Positions 1 through 8,591 are shown, numbered from the stretch's first letter. The stretch: DNA of 64,000 nt from Firmicutes bacterium UBA5559 (GCA_002425705.1 DIMT01000034.1:26429-90428), one strand, 5' to 3'. Translations and numbers: made by a program. Notes: a model not told the origin generated them from the sequence alone.

Positions 1-1547
1 ATTGCCGGATCGGTTATGTCAGCCAGTTCTTGAATCAGGAAAATGAAGAGGATGCAACCGTTTTTGAATACATTGGGAAAGAATTCATCCGGCTGCAGGA
101 AGAACTGGCTGCTATCTGCCTGGAATTGGAAACTTCCCTGGAACACGAGCTGCTGTTGGAAAAATACCAGGAAACCCTGGATGCCTTCTCTGCCATAGGG
201 GGGGATGATTTTGAAAACGATATTCGTAAGGAGCTGAATCTGGCCAGCCTGGGAAAGCTTGAAAATCGAAAGATCTCCGAATTGAGCGGCGGTGAATTTA
301 AGCTGATTCAAGTCATCCGGGAGATGCTGACCAGCCCGGACCTGATCATTATGGATGAGCCCGATGTATTTTTAGATTTTGAAAACTTGAATTCCCTCAA
401 GAATCTCATCAATGGCCATAAGGGAATGCTGCTGGTGATCACCCACAACCGATATCTGCTGAACCACTGCTTCAATAAAATCATTCATTTGGAAAACAAG
501 GAACTGCAAGAATTTGACGGAAGCTATGAGGAATACAATTCTTCCCTGCTCAGGCGGAAAATTGAGTTGCAGGAGCTGGCCGCGGCAGACGCCGATGAAG
601 TGGAGCGGAATGAAGGGTTAATAGAAAAACTGAGACACATCAGTTCTTATAATTCGGAAGCCTCCCGGGGCAAAGCCCTGAGCGCCCGAGTCAGTATCCA
701 GGAACGGCTGAAAGCCCGGCAGATAAAAGCTCCCTTTGCGGAAATCCGTCAGCCGGAGATTCATTTGGTTGCTGAGGATGTGCCGGAAGATGTGGTTGCC
801 ATTTCAATCAAGGATTACGAAGTAGCCTTTGACGAAGTACTCTTGTCAAAGGTGAACATTGAGATTAAATCCACAGAAAAAGTAGCTTTGGTCGGAGGGA
901 ATGGCACGGGAAAGACCACTTTACTCCGGGAAATCTATGGCAACAACCATGCTGCCATTACGATCCACGATGGGATTAACATGGCCTATCTTTCCCAGGT
1001 TCAGGGGGAGATGCTGAAGGAATCCAACACCATATTGGAAGAATTCTTCGAAGCCGGCCTTCAAACTACTCAGGAAATTATCGAATACATCGGGGGATAT
1101 GGGTTCCAGGAAGAATCGGCTCATCAAAAAATCGGGCGCCTTTCCGGAGGGGAAAAGAATTTGCTCCAGCTGGCTAAGATTTCTCTTCAGAAGGCAAACA
1201 TGCTGCTTCTGGATGAACCTACCAGCCACCTGGACACCTATTCCCAGATGGCCCTGGAAAAGGCCTTGGATGATTATAAAGGAGGAATCCTGATGATTTC
1301 TCATGATTTCTATTCCATTGCAAACTGCATGGACTTTGTGCTGCTCATTGAAAATCAGACGATCCGCAAGATGAGTACGAAAAAATTCAGAAAGATGATT
1401 TACGCCAGTCATTTCGATAAAGATTATCTGGCCTTGGACCTGAAGAAAAAAGAAATCGAAACGAAAGTGGCAATTGCATTAAGGGACGGAGATTTTACTC
1501 TTGCGAAGAGGTTGCAGGAAGATTTGGATGCAATAATAAAAGGCTGA
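1..1547 (+). CDS. ABC-F family ATP-binding protein, 5' end outside window
   Basis: The frame is open through the left edge (residues GYVSQF precede the first internal TTG at 30), so this is the C-terminal part of a longer gene. Two ABC cassettes are visible. The first retains only its Q-loop (YVSQ), signature (LSGGEFK) and Walker B (IIMDEPDVFLD). The second is complete, with Walker A GGNGTGKTT, signature LSGGEKN and Walker B LLLDEPTSHLD. There are no membrane segments, and a charged linker separates the cassettes, as in ABC-F proteins that act on the ribosome. The first cassette has DEPDVFLD where DEPTNHLD is usual. The gene ends in a hairpin shared with the converging moaD-like gene. Translation factor or antibiotic-resistance ABC-F cannot be told apart here. 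Confidence 0.9.
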   Translation, partial: CRIGYVSQFLNQENEEDATVFEYIGKEFIRLQEELAAICLELETSLEHELLLEKYQETLDAFSAIGGDDFENDIRKELNLASLGKLENRKISELSGGEFKLIQVIREMLTSPDLIIMDEPDVFLDFENLNSLKNLINGHKGMLLVITHNRYLLNHCFNKIIHLENKELQEFDGSYEEYNSSLLRRKIELQELAAADADEVERNEGLIEKLRHISSYNSEASRGKALSARVSIQERLKARQIKAPFAEIRQPEIHLVAEDVPEDVVAISIKDYEVAFDEVLLSKVNIEIKSTEKVALVGGNGTGKTTLLREIYGNNHAAITIHDGINMAYLSQVQGEMLKESNTILEEFFEAGLQTTQEIIEYIGGYGFQEESAHQKIGRLSGGEKNLLQLAKISLQKANMLLLDEPTSHLDTYSQMALEKALDDYKGGILMISHDFYSIANCMDFVLLIENQTIRKMSTKKFRKMIYASHFDKDYLALDLKKKEIETKVAIALRDGDFTLAKRLQEDLDAIIKG

Positions 1548-1562
1548 TTGTCTCAATCAGCC
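1542..1562. terminator. Bidirectional terminator between converging genes
   Basis: An 8-bp perfect stem (GGCTGATT/AATCAGCC) with loop GTCTC spans the stop codons of the ABC-F gene (+) and the MoaD-like gene (-). On the minus strand it is followed by TTTTATTATT, which makes a good intrinsic terminator for the aor-moaD transcript. On the plus strand only cytosines follow, so it is weaker there. Confidence 0.65.
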
Positions 1563-2108
1563 CCCTCCAACCGGTGGGAAAATAGATACTGTATCTTTAT
1601 CTTCAAGAATACTGTCCAGGGAAGCCCCCCTGCCATTGATCATGATGATGGCGGCATCTTTCGGAGAAATGTCCAGGAGCTGGACGATATCCTTCGGAGC
1701 GGAGCCACGGGGAAGCTCCATCGCGGTTTCTTTTTCCCTGTTTTCTCTTAAGGTTGCGAATAACCGCACCGTGACGTTTATTTGATCGACTATTTTGAAG
1801 TTGGCTTCATTATTCTGGTTCTTGCCATAAAACCCAAGGGCGATCCGGTAGGGCCCGGGGCAGCCGGGAGGCAGGAAAGCCACACGGTCTCCTGGTTGAA
1901 CCTCATAATCCAGTGCCTGTACAAAGCCATTGACGAATATTACTTCGATTTCTTTCGGGTCAATGCCCAGCTGGTTTGCCAGGTCGATCCCGGTGATTGG
2001 CTCGTCCAGTGGGTGGATAAGGGGTATGGTTCCGAACTTTGTTCGGAATATTTTGTCCAAATGAAGAAATCCCCGAACCTCAATCGTCTTATTCGTTTCC
2101 ACTGTCAT
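1557..2108 (-). CDS. Tandem ubiquitin-fold protein (Ub-Mut7C-like + MoaD/ThiS-like)
   Basis: This 183-residue protein contains two beta-grasp, MoaD/ThiS-like units. The N-terminal unit (about residues 8-90) has the VNGF...L.PGDRV pattern and ends in FLPPGCPGPYR. The C-terminal unit (about 105-183) has INGRGA...EDKDTVSIFPPVGGG and ends in the free di-glycine tail that MoaE- or ThiF-type enzymes activate. Single MoaD proteins are about 80 residues, so this is a fusion or duplication. It lies 57 bp downstream of the aldehyde oxidoreductase gene on the same strand, which suggests a role in making or inserting the tungsto/molybdopterin cofactor. A strong RBS (GGAGG) precedes the ATG. The sulfur-carrier role is inferred from the family. 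Confidence 0.85.
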   Translation of the reverse strand: MTVETNKTIEVRGFLHLDKIFRTKFGTIPLIHPLDEPITGIDLANQLGIDPKEIEVIFVNGFVQALDYEVQPGDRVAFLPPGCPGPYRIALGFYGKNQNNEANFKIVDQINVTVRLFATLRENREKETAMELPRGSAPKDIVQLLDISPKDAAIIMINGRGASLDSILEDKDTVSIFPPVGGG

Positions 2109-2128
2109 TGTAATTCCTCCATGAAGGG

Positions 2129-2152
2129 AAAGCCGGACCGAAGTCCGGCTTT
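2129..2152 (-). other. Intercistronic hairpin with UUCG loop between aor and moaD-like gene
   Basis: A perfect 10-bp stem lies in the 57-bp gap between the two minus-strand genes. In the operon mRNA the loop reads UUCG closed by C-G, the extra-stable tetraloop class. In the minus direction only three Ts follow the stem, so full termination is unlikely. Stabilisation of the upstream aor message or partial attenuation is more plausible. On the plus strand a T8 run follows, so the same hairpin could stop antisense readthrough. Confidence 0.6.
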
Positions 2153-2165
2153 TTTTGATGGTCTG

Positions 2166-3905
2166 TTAAAAATTGAAAACCTCGTCCACTTCTTCGGGAG
2201 TGAAGTCCCACAGAGAATTGTGGGGGGCACAGGGTTCATATTCAAAGAACTCCGGCAATCGATCATGGGCGTTGTTGAAACCGGCTTCCACATTAAAGGC
2301 CCGTTCTACCTTCAGAACCGATTCTCCCAGCTTATCCACATCAGTGGGAGTAAGGGATAATCCATACTGCGCATTGATCATGTCGATGAGTGCCTGATGC
2401 CCGTCTGGATTATCAGCAATACCGAAGTAAACGAAGAGGCACATGCCCGTACTGTCGATGGCAGCTGTTCCGATCTGCATGGCCCTGGAATAGGCGATTT
2501 GACCTTCCTTTTTCAGGGGGTCGATGTCGCCGCCCACCTTCAGGATATTTCCGGAGATGCAGTAACCGGCAGTATGGTCAGCACCCATTGGTGTGGTAGC
2601 ATAGGTCAGGCCGATTCCTTTGATGGGACGGGGGTCGTAAGCAGGTATGGCCTGATCTTTGACAACCGGAACCCGGAAAAGACCGCAGGCTTTACCAACA
2701 GCAGAAGTGCCGGTGCCCAGGAGCCGTCCCAGGATTGTGGGAACAGCCATCTGCTTCACAGCATCCAGTACGGCTTCTCCATCGCCCCAGGGCAGTAATC
2801 CCCCTTCCATGGCGGTGGCCACGGCAACGGCGGTTTCGATGCTGTCGATACCCACATCATCCATTGCCCGGTCGATATAAGCGATGATGTCCAGATCTTT
2901 GATGCCGGCATCGGCACCCAGGCCCCAGATGGTTTCGTACTCAAATCCACTGGTAATAAATTTGCCCTGCTTGTCCGGATACCATTGGGAGCATCGGATT
3001 ACGCATCCGGCATGACAGCCATGGGAAACCTTGCCTTCTCCCCCTCTTTCGCTGATGTTGGCGTTCATGGTTTCGCCGGAAATATTATCATGGTGTTCGA
3101 TCCGCCCACTGGTAAAGTTATTGGCCGGAAGCCCACCAGCTTCGTTGATGATATTAACCAACACGTTGGTTCCGTAGGCAGCCAGAGCCTGACCGGAAAC
3201 CGGATGATCCAGAAGGGCCTTGGCAAATACTTTAGCCGCAGCCTTGAATTTTTCCGGATCGGCAATGGGTACGCCCGCAGCTCCGGCATCATCAATAACA
3301 ATAGCCTTCACTTTTTTGGAACCCATAACGGCTCCCAAACCGCCCCTGCCGGCACTTCGCATATGGCCTTCCGGGTCTTTAAAAGAAATGTTGGCAGCTG
3401 CCAACCGGTATTCTCCCGCAGGTCCGGCAATGGCGATGCCTACTTTTTCCCCGTACTTTTCATTGAGTACTTCGAGGGCTTCGTAGTTGCCCGGTCCGCC
3501 AATGATTTCCGGTGGAGCTTCATCGATGGTCACGCCGTTCCCGTCCACTTTTAAGACGTAGAATTTATCCTCTGCAGGCATTCCTTCGATAACCAGTGCC
3601 TTGATGCCCATCTTGGCCATCTTTTGGGCAAAGGATCCACCGGAGTTGCTTTCCTTGATTCCTCCCGTCAGGGGACTCTTGGCCCCGACGGAAATACGGC
3701 CGGAATTGGCGGCGGAAGTGCCGCTCAATAAACCGGGAGCGAAGATCAGTTTGTTGTTTTTGCCTAAAGGATGGCAAGTGGGCTTTACCTCATCCGCAAC
3801 AAAACCAGAAGTTAAGGCCCGGCCGCCTAAACCGACATACTTCTCCGGTACCTCCCCGATGGTAACGCTGAGGCTGGTCATATCGACTCTTATAAACTTA
3901 TACAT
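2166..3905 (-). CDS. aor: Aldehyde:ferredoxin oxidoreductase (tungsten/molybdenum AOR family)
   Basis: A 579-residue cytoplasmic enzyme, close to the usual 600-620. The N-terminal domain has the family pattern YVGLGGRALT, then LLSGTSAANSGR and SPLTGG, which contact the bis-pterin cofactor. Four cluster cysteines fit C297, C301 and C305 (GCHAGCVIRC, spacing CxxxCxxxC) plus C489 (TGMCLFV). Family knowledge: these enzymes oxidise aldehydes to acids (or reduce acids) with ferredoxin. The exact substrate cannot be read from sequence. It is the first gene of a two-gene operon with the tandem MoaD protein, behind a sigma-54 promoter and divergent from a sigma-54 activator that probably controls it. 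The ATG at 3905 is preceded by AGGAGGAT. Confidence 0.93.
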   Translation of the reverse strand: MYKFIRVDMTSLSVTIGEVPEKYVGLGGRALTSGFVADEVKPTCHPLGKNNKLIFAPGLLSGTSAANSGRISVGAKSPLTGGIKESNSGGSFAQKMAKMGIKALVIEGMPAEDKFYVLKVDGNGVTIDEAPPEIIGGPGNYEALEVLNEKYGEKVGIAIAGPAGEYRLAAANISFKDPEGHMRSAGRGGLGAVMGSKKVKAIVIDDAGAAGVPIADPEKFKAAAKVFAKALLDHPVSGQALAAYGTNVLVNIINEAGGLPANNFTSGRIEHHDNISGETMNANISERGGEGKVSHGCHAGCVIRCSQWYPDKQGKFITSGFEYETIWGLGADAGIKDLDIIAYIDRAMDDVGIDSIETAVAVATAMEGGLLPWGDGEAVLDAVKQMAVPTILGRLLGTGTSAVGKACGLFRVPVVKDQAIPAYDPRPIKGIGLTYATTPMGADHTAGYCISGNILKVGGDIDPLKKEGQIAYSRAMQIGTAAIDSTGMCLFVYFGIADNPDGHQALIDMINAQYGLSLTPTDVDKLGESVLKVERAFNVEAGFNNAHDRLPEFFEYEPCAPHNSLWDFTPEEVDEVFNF

Positions 3906-3963
3906 AAAACATCCTCCTTTATTTCAGTTTTGGTTTCCATGATTGGGTTTCTAATATTAAATA

Positions 3964-3981
3964 TAGCAATTGTCGTGCCAA
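3964..3981 (-). promoter_or_regulatory. Sigma-54 (-24/-12) promoter for aor-moaD
   Basis: On the minus strand the sequence reads TTGGCACGACAATTGCTA. It matches the consensus TTGGCACG-N4-TTGCW, with GG (3979-3978) and GC (3967-3966) separated by exactly 10 bases. The start point would be near 3954, about 50 bases before the aor start codon. The adjacent divergent gene encodes a sigma-54-dependent activator, which strongly supports function. Confidence 0.88.
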
Positions 3982-4117
3982 ATTATTATTCGTCTGAATA
4001 TTTTGAGAAAACCAGAGATTGCAGCGGTCTGAGCGGAAGGGCCTTTAATAAACATTTACAACCAGGCAGAATCGTTCTATAATTGAACATAAGAGCGGGA
4101 AACGAATGCTCCGAATT

Positions 4118-4130
4118 GGAACACTGTTCC
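4118..4130. promoter_or_regulatory. Candidate activator binding site (perfect inverted repeat)
   Basis: GGAACA-C-TGTTCC is a perfect 6-1-6 dyad. It lies about 165 bp upstream of the predicted sigma-54 start point, in the range used by enhancer-binding proteins, and about 25 bp before the activator gene, where it could also serve autoregulation. Only one clear copy is seen, so the assignment is tentative. Confidence 0.45.
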
Positions 4131-4155
4131 GTTTTGATGCAATCACAACGAGGAG

Positions 4156-6117
4156 ATGATGAAGATGAGCCCCATTGAGAGACCAATAAAAAACTGTATA
4201 GAAGAATCCCATAAACGATGTCTGGCCAACCAACTGGACAGGAATCTAAAATTCAGCAACCGGATCATCGAGGGGGGTGAACTCCAGGATGTATTAGAAA
4301 GAAAAAGAGAATTGATTGAAATTTCCAAGCCCTTCATTGAACATTTATATGGGATTTTGAAAGGCTCTGATTTTTTCACCATATTGACGGATGAAAAGGG
4401 ATGTATCCTGAACGTAATCGGTGACGAAAAAATACTGCAGGAGGCCTTTGCCATCCGCATGATCCCGGGAGCTTACATGGACGAAGCCCATATCGGCACC
4501 AACGCCATGGGTCTGGTCCTTACCGGGAAAAAACCGGTTCAGATTTCCGGAGAGGATCATTACATCAAGGCTTATCATAAGTGGACCTGCTCAGCGGCCC
4601 CCATCATGGACGAAAACAATAACTTGATTGGAGTACTGGATTTAACCGGCTATTATGATTCTGTTAACCTGCATACCCTGGGCATGGTGGTAGCCGCTGT
4701 CAATGCCATCGAGAAGATGCTGGAAGTCAATGAATACCATAAAAAATTGGTATCAGCAAAGATTTACATCGATACCATGGTGGACTCCATTCCTGCCGGC
4801 ATCATGACTTCGGACCTGAACGGAAATATCAAGACCCTGAACAGGCACATCACCGAATTGTTTGGCTATTCGGAAGAAGAAATGAAACAAAAGAAAGCCT
4901 ATGACTTATTCGATGACTGGGACCATGCAGTAAAAACCATTGAAAACAAAGATCAGTTTCTGGATGAAGACGTGTTTGTCCATTCCAGAAAAAATGTTCT
5001 TCAATACAATTTAAGCATGTACCCCATTTCTGACGGGGATGGAAAACTTGACGGGATCGTATATGTGTTCAAGGAAACCAGGAAGGTCCGGAAACTGGCC
5101 AACAAGATTATGGGCCGGAGGGCTATCTATACCTTTGATAAAATCATTGGCCAAAACAAAGAATTCCTGAAGACCATCGACTTTGCTAAGCAGGTTGCCG
5201 ACAGTAAGTCCACCATTCTGATCATGGGGGAAAGCGGTACCGGAAAAGAAGTTTTTGCCCAGTCCATCCACAATCACAGCAACCGAAGCAATGAAAATTT
5301 TGTGGCCCTGAACTGTGGTGCCATCCCGAAAAACTTAATCGAATCGGAGCTTTTCGGATACGATGAAGGGGCCTTTACCGGGGCCAAGAGAAGCGGTCAC
5401 CCGGGCAAATTCGAAATCGCCGACGGGGGAACCATATTCCTGGATGAAATCGGTGAAATGCCGCTGGATATGCAGACACGGCTGCTTCGGGTCATTGAAG
5501 AGGGCACGGTGGGCCGCATCGGGGGAACCAAAGAAATCGTAGTGGATGTGCGGATCATCGCAGCCACCAATAAAGATCTGGTTGAGGAAGTAAGCCGGGG
5601 AAATTTCCGGAAAGATCTCTTCTATCGGCTGAATGTCCTGCCGATCCGGCTCCCGTCTTTAAGGGAAAGAAAGGATGACATACCGCTGCTGATTGATTAT
5701 TTCATGGAGAGGATATCCAGGCGAATCAATAAGCGAATGCTGGAAATCCCCGAAGACTATATGAAGGATCTGGTTGAATACAGCTGGCCGGGCAATATAC
5801 GGGAACTGGAAAACCTCATCGAACTGATGCTGAACACCGGATGCAGGGATAACCGGCCTCTGAGAAGTAAAGATGAATTTAAACCGGAGGATATTCCGGT
5901 GATTGATGGAATAGAGTTCAACCTGGAAACAGTGGAGCGAGAGCATATTTGTAGGACCCTGCAGTATTACAATGGCAATATCTCCAACAGTGCCAAGGCC
6001 TTAGGGTTAGGCAGAAATACCTTATATAGGAAAATTGAGAAATATGGGATTCTGAACGGTACCGAAATGGATTATGTTGACAAACGTCCGGAAAATATTA
6101 CAATTAATCATAAGTAA
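4156..6117 (+). CDS. Sigma-54-dependent transcriptional activator (GAF-like, PAS, AAA+, Fis HTH)
   Basis: A 653-residue enhancer-binding protein of the AcoR type. The order is an N-terminal GAF-like sensory region (about 50-190, with AHIGTNAMG and WTCSAAPI), a PAS domain (about 200-310), an AAA+ domain with Walker A GESGTGKE (about 358), the sigma-54 contact loop GAFTGA (about 405) and Walker B GTIFLDEIGE, then a C-terminal Fis-type helix-turn-helix (NSAKALGLGRNTLYRKI). It lies divergently beside a near-perfect sigma-54 promoter for the aldehyde oxidoreductase operon, its likely target. The sensory ligand is unknown; an aldehyde or redox cue would be reasonable. GAGGAGATG sits just before the start. 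Confidence 0.93.
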   Translation: MMKMSPIERPIKNCIEESHKRCLANQLDRNLKFSNRIIEGGELQDVLERKRELIEISKPFIEHLYGILKGSDFFTILTDEKGCILNVIGDEKILQEAFAIRMIPGAYMDEAHIGTNAMGLVLTGKKPVQISGEDHYIKAYHKWTCSAAPIMDENNNLIGVLDLTGYYDSVNLHTLGMVVAAVNAIEKMLEVNEYHKKLVSAKIYIDTMVDSIPAGIMTSDLNGNIKTLNRHITELFGYSEEEMKQKKAYDLFDDWDHAVKTIENKDQFLDEDVFVHSRKNVLQYNLSMYPISDGDGKLDGIVYVFKETRKVRKLANKIMGRRAIYTFDKIIGQNKEFLKTIDFAKQVADSKSTILIMGESGTGKEVFAQSIHNHSNRSNENFVALNCGAIPKNLIESELFGYDEGAFTGAKRSGHPGKFEIADGGTIFLDEIGEMPLDMQTRLLRVIEEGTVGRIGGTKEIVVDVRIIAATNKDLVEEVSRGNFRKDLFYRLNVLPIRLPSLRERKDDIPLLIDYFMERISRRINKRMLEIPEDYMKDLVEYSWPGNIRELENLIELMLNTGCRDNRPLRSKDEFKPEDIPVIDGIEFNLETVEREHICRTLQYYNGNISNSAKALGLGRNTLYRKIEKYGILNGTEMDYVDKRPENITINHK

Positions 6118-6138
6118 AATCTAAGGAGACAGGATCCG

Positions 6139-7182
6139 ATGGATCCGGGAGGACGGATGGAAGATAAGAGATATGAGGTAGAACGGCTCCGCGAAGAAAT
6201 CAAGGAGTCCATTCAGGCCATTGAAAGCCTGGAAGACCAGAACGTCAGTGAGATACAGGCTTTTAAACAGCAGTCCACCAGCACCAACGTGGGTTTCACA
6301 TCTATTTTTGAAAATATCAATTCCCTCTTTGAAAAATCAGGAGAAATCGAACAGATCGTCGGCTTGATCAACAAAATCGCCACCCAGACCAATCTGCTGG
6401 CCATGAATGCCTCCATTGAAGCGGCCAGGGCAGGAGAGCACGGGCGGACCTTTACGGTTGTTGCCGATGAAGTAAAGAAATTAGCGGATCAGACATCCAA
6501 TTCCGCTTCCAACATCAAAACCCTGGTTGACAAGATCCAGACGGAAATCATGTCCGCAAAAGACAGCATCGAAGACATCAACAAATCCCTGGGCGGTATG
6601 AAATTTGAGGATAACAACATTAAGAAGGCCTACGCCAAGGAGGCAGATCTGGCTGCCGGAACAATCCTGGAAGAAATGAAAAAAGTATTCAACCTGGAAA
6701 GAGCTAAAGCCAACCCGGAAACCTATTTCCCAGGCATTCAGAAGGATATTGAACGGATTTGTGAAGCTGCACTGAGGCAATTTAAGGGAACTTTAGGTAC
6801 CTATTTTTATATTGATGAGTCCTTAACCAAATATTTGTCCCGGGATGACTATGCCATTGGCATCTATGTCTTATGGCAGAATGGTAAAATCGATAAGCAA
6901 AAAATCATCGTCATGAAGGACATGAAACCGACCAATGATTATCTGGCCTGGTATTATGAGCCTATCCGGGCAAAAAAGGGCACCTGGAGCAAAGTGTCCT
7001 ATGATCCCTTCGCCAAAAAAGAAATCGTCTCCTATGGGATTCCCCTTTATATGAACGGCCAATTGATCGGAGCCGGCGGAATCGACCTGGATTACGAACT
7101 GTTCAGGCACAACAATCAAAAGGAAGTCCTGAATAAGATGCTGAATAACATCAATCAGCTGACGGAGTATGCCAAAAAATAG
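6139..7182 (+). CDS. Soluble methyl-accepting-receptor-like protein with C-terminal Cache-like sensor
   Basis: This 347-residue protein has no signal peptide or membrane helix. Residues about 45-140 match the conserved hairpin tip of chemoreceptors (IATQTNLLAMNASIEAARA, then VVADEVKKLA), which contacts CheA and CheW. Residues about 215-330 resemble a PDC/Cache sensor module (YEPIRAKKGTWSKVSYDP, then IGAGGIDLDYELF). The order is the reverse of ordinary receptors, where the sensor is N-terminal and membrane-linked. It begins 22 bp after the sigma-54 activator, with AAGGAGACA at a good distance from the ATG, so the two are probably co-transcribed. Its role may be to sense a cytoplasmic metabolite linked to aldehyde metabolism; that part is inference. 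Confidence 0.8.
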   Translation: MDPGGRMEDKRYEVERLREEIKESIQAIESLEDQNVSEIQAFKQQSTSTNVGFTSIFENINSLFEKSGEIEQIVGLINKIATQTNLLAMNASIEAARAGEHGRTFTVVADEVKKLADQTSNSASNIKTLVDKIQTEIMSAKDSIEDINKSLGGMKFEDNNIKKAYAKEADLAAGTILEEMKKVFNLERAKANPETYFPGIQKDIERICEAALRQFKGTLGTYFYIDESLTKYLSRDDYAIGIYVLWQNGKIDKQKIIVMKDMKPTNDYLAWYYEPIRAKKGTWSKVSYDPFAKKEIVSYGIPLYMNGQLIGAGGIDLDYELFRHNNQKEVLNKMLNNINQLTEYAKK

Positions 7183-7217
7183 AATAACGATCATCTGGGG
7201 GAAAGGAGGATTAAAAA

Positions 7218-8105
7218 ATGATGGATAAAATCGTGCCCCACCTGTGGTATGACAAAGAAGCCCGGGAAGCTGCTGAGTTTTATATCAGCCTCTTTGATGA
7301 CTCTGAGCTGCTGGATTCCAGGATCATTGGAGACACCCCTTCCGGAGATGCAGAAGCGGTCAGCTTCCAGTTGGCCGGCCAGAGGTTCGAAGCCATCAGC
7401 GGCGGACCCATCTTTCAGTTCAACCCATCGGTTTCTCTGATGGTTGCTTGTTATTCAAAGGAGGAAGTGAACACTAAATGGGAAGCCCTGTCCCATGGAG
7501 GAACAGCCCTGATGCCATTAGACGAGTACGATTTCAATAAGTGGTATGGCTGGGTGCAGGACCGGTATGGTTTATCCTGGCAGCTGATGCTGATGGATGA
7601 AAAACAGGTTGAGCAGAAAATCACTCCTTGTCTCCTTTTCTCCGGTGAAGCCTGTGGGAAGGCAGAAGAAGCCATGAGGTTTTACGGGGAAATATTCCCG
7701 GATTCCCGTGTCGGATTCATAAGCAGGTATGAGAACCAGGAAGGGATAACGCCAAAGGCAAAGGTCAACTACGGTGCCTTTACGCTTTCCGAAATGAACC
7801 TGGTAGCCATGGACAATGGTTATGAAGTGGATTTCAGTTTCAATTAGGCTTTTTCTTTCATTGTTTATTGCAAGGACCAACAGGAAATCGATTATTTTTG
7901 GGACAAGCTTTCGGCGGTTCCGGAGGCAGAAGAGTGCGGTTGGATCAAGGACCGTTTCGGATTGTCCTGGCAGATCCTTCCGGTGGTTTTTCTGGAGATG
8001 CTTAAAGAAGGGAATGGGGAAGAATACCAGCGTATGGTTCAAGCCCTTTTAAAAATGAAAAAGCTGGATATTGACTCCCTGCAAAAGGCCTATGATGGAG
8101 AATGA
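7218..8105 (+). pseudogene. PhnB-like/VOC family gene interrupted by an in-frame TAG
   Basis: The first 209 codons encode two VOC-type units (3-demethylubiquinone methyltransferase-like fold), starting MMDKIVPHLWYDKEAREAAE. At 7845-7847 a TAG follows VDFSFN. Translation in the same frame continues with AFSFIVYCKDQQEIDYFW and GWIKDRFGLSWQILP, the normal remainder of this family, to a TGA at 8103-8105. Homologs usually have FNEA at this place, so one GAG-to-TAG change explains it. The rest of the frame is intact, which implies a recent mutation or a sequencing error. AAAGGAGG precedes the ATG. The substrate of this family is generally unknown. Confidence 0.85.
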
Positions 8106-8137
8106 AATCTTTTAAATAGGAAGGAAAGAAGCTTGCT

Positions 8138-8581
8138 ATGGGCCATAAAATTACGTGGTTTCCCAGAATTCTCATTACGCTGATTGGCTTGGGGTTGATA
8201 TTCATGGGTATGTCGGAGGCTTTGCTGGGATTAGCAGGCGAACGTGCCCAAGGAATCGTTACGGATATCCGCAGAGAAGGCGGTGAACGAGCAGAAGTAA
8301 TCCCAGGCCGTTACACCTATAACATCAGCTATATCTTTCAGCTCCCTGACGGAGAAGAAATAAGCGGGTTCACCAAAGAAATTGACGATGCCATTTTTAT
8401 AAAACCCGACGGAACGTCGAAGGTTCCGATCCGATACTTCCCAGGTTTTCCAGCCATCAATCAAATGGAAAAAAATACAGGACTGGGAGTTGGTCAAGTA
8501 GTATTGATTGTTGTGGGGTGTGGTTTGATTCTGATTATGAACCGCAAAACAAAGAAAAGAGAAAGCAGAGCGAAGGATTAA
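8138..8581 (+). CDS. Small membrane protein, DUF3592-like
   Basis: A 147-residue protein with a membrane helix near residues 10-30 and a second at about 115-135, flanking a beta-rich extracytoplasmic stretch (GIVTDIRREGG, then YNISYIFQLPDGEE). This layout is typical of DUF3592 proteins. The C-terminus is strongly basic (NRKTKKRESRAK) and probably cytoplasmic. It starts 32 bp after the broken PhnB-like gene. No enzymatic motif is visible and no function can be assigned. Confidence 0.75.
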   Translation: MGHKITWFPRILITLIGLGLIFMGMSEALLGLAGERAQGIVTDIRREGGERAEVIPGRYTYNISYIFQLPDGEEISGFTKEIDDAIFIKPDGTSKVPIRYFPGFPAINQMEKNTGLGVGQVVLIVVGCGLILIMNRKTKKRESRAKD

Positions 8582-8591
8582 TGGATTGGAT

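Noticed and set aside
2985..3554. Long plus-strand open frame opposite aor
   Set aside because: It lies wholly antisense to a gene with intact AOR motifs, lacks an RBS and resembles no protein.
7845..7847. TAG read as pyrrolysine in the PhnB-like gene
   Set aside because: Several intact genes here end normally at TAG, homologs have an ordinary Glu at this site, and no pyl genes are visible. A point mutation is simpler.
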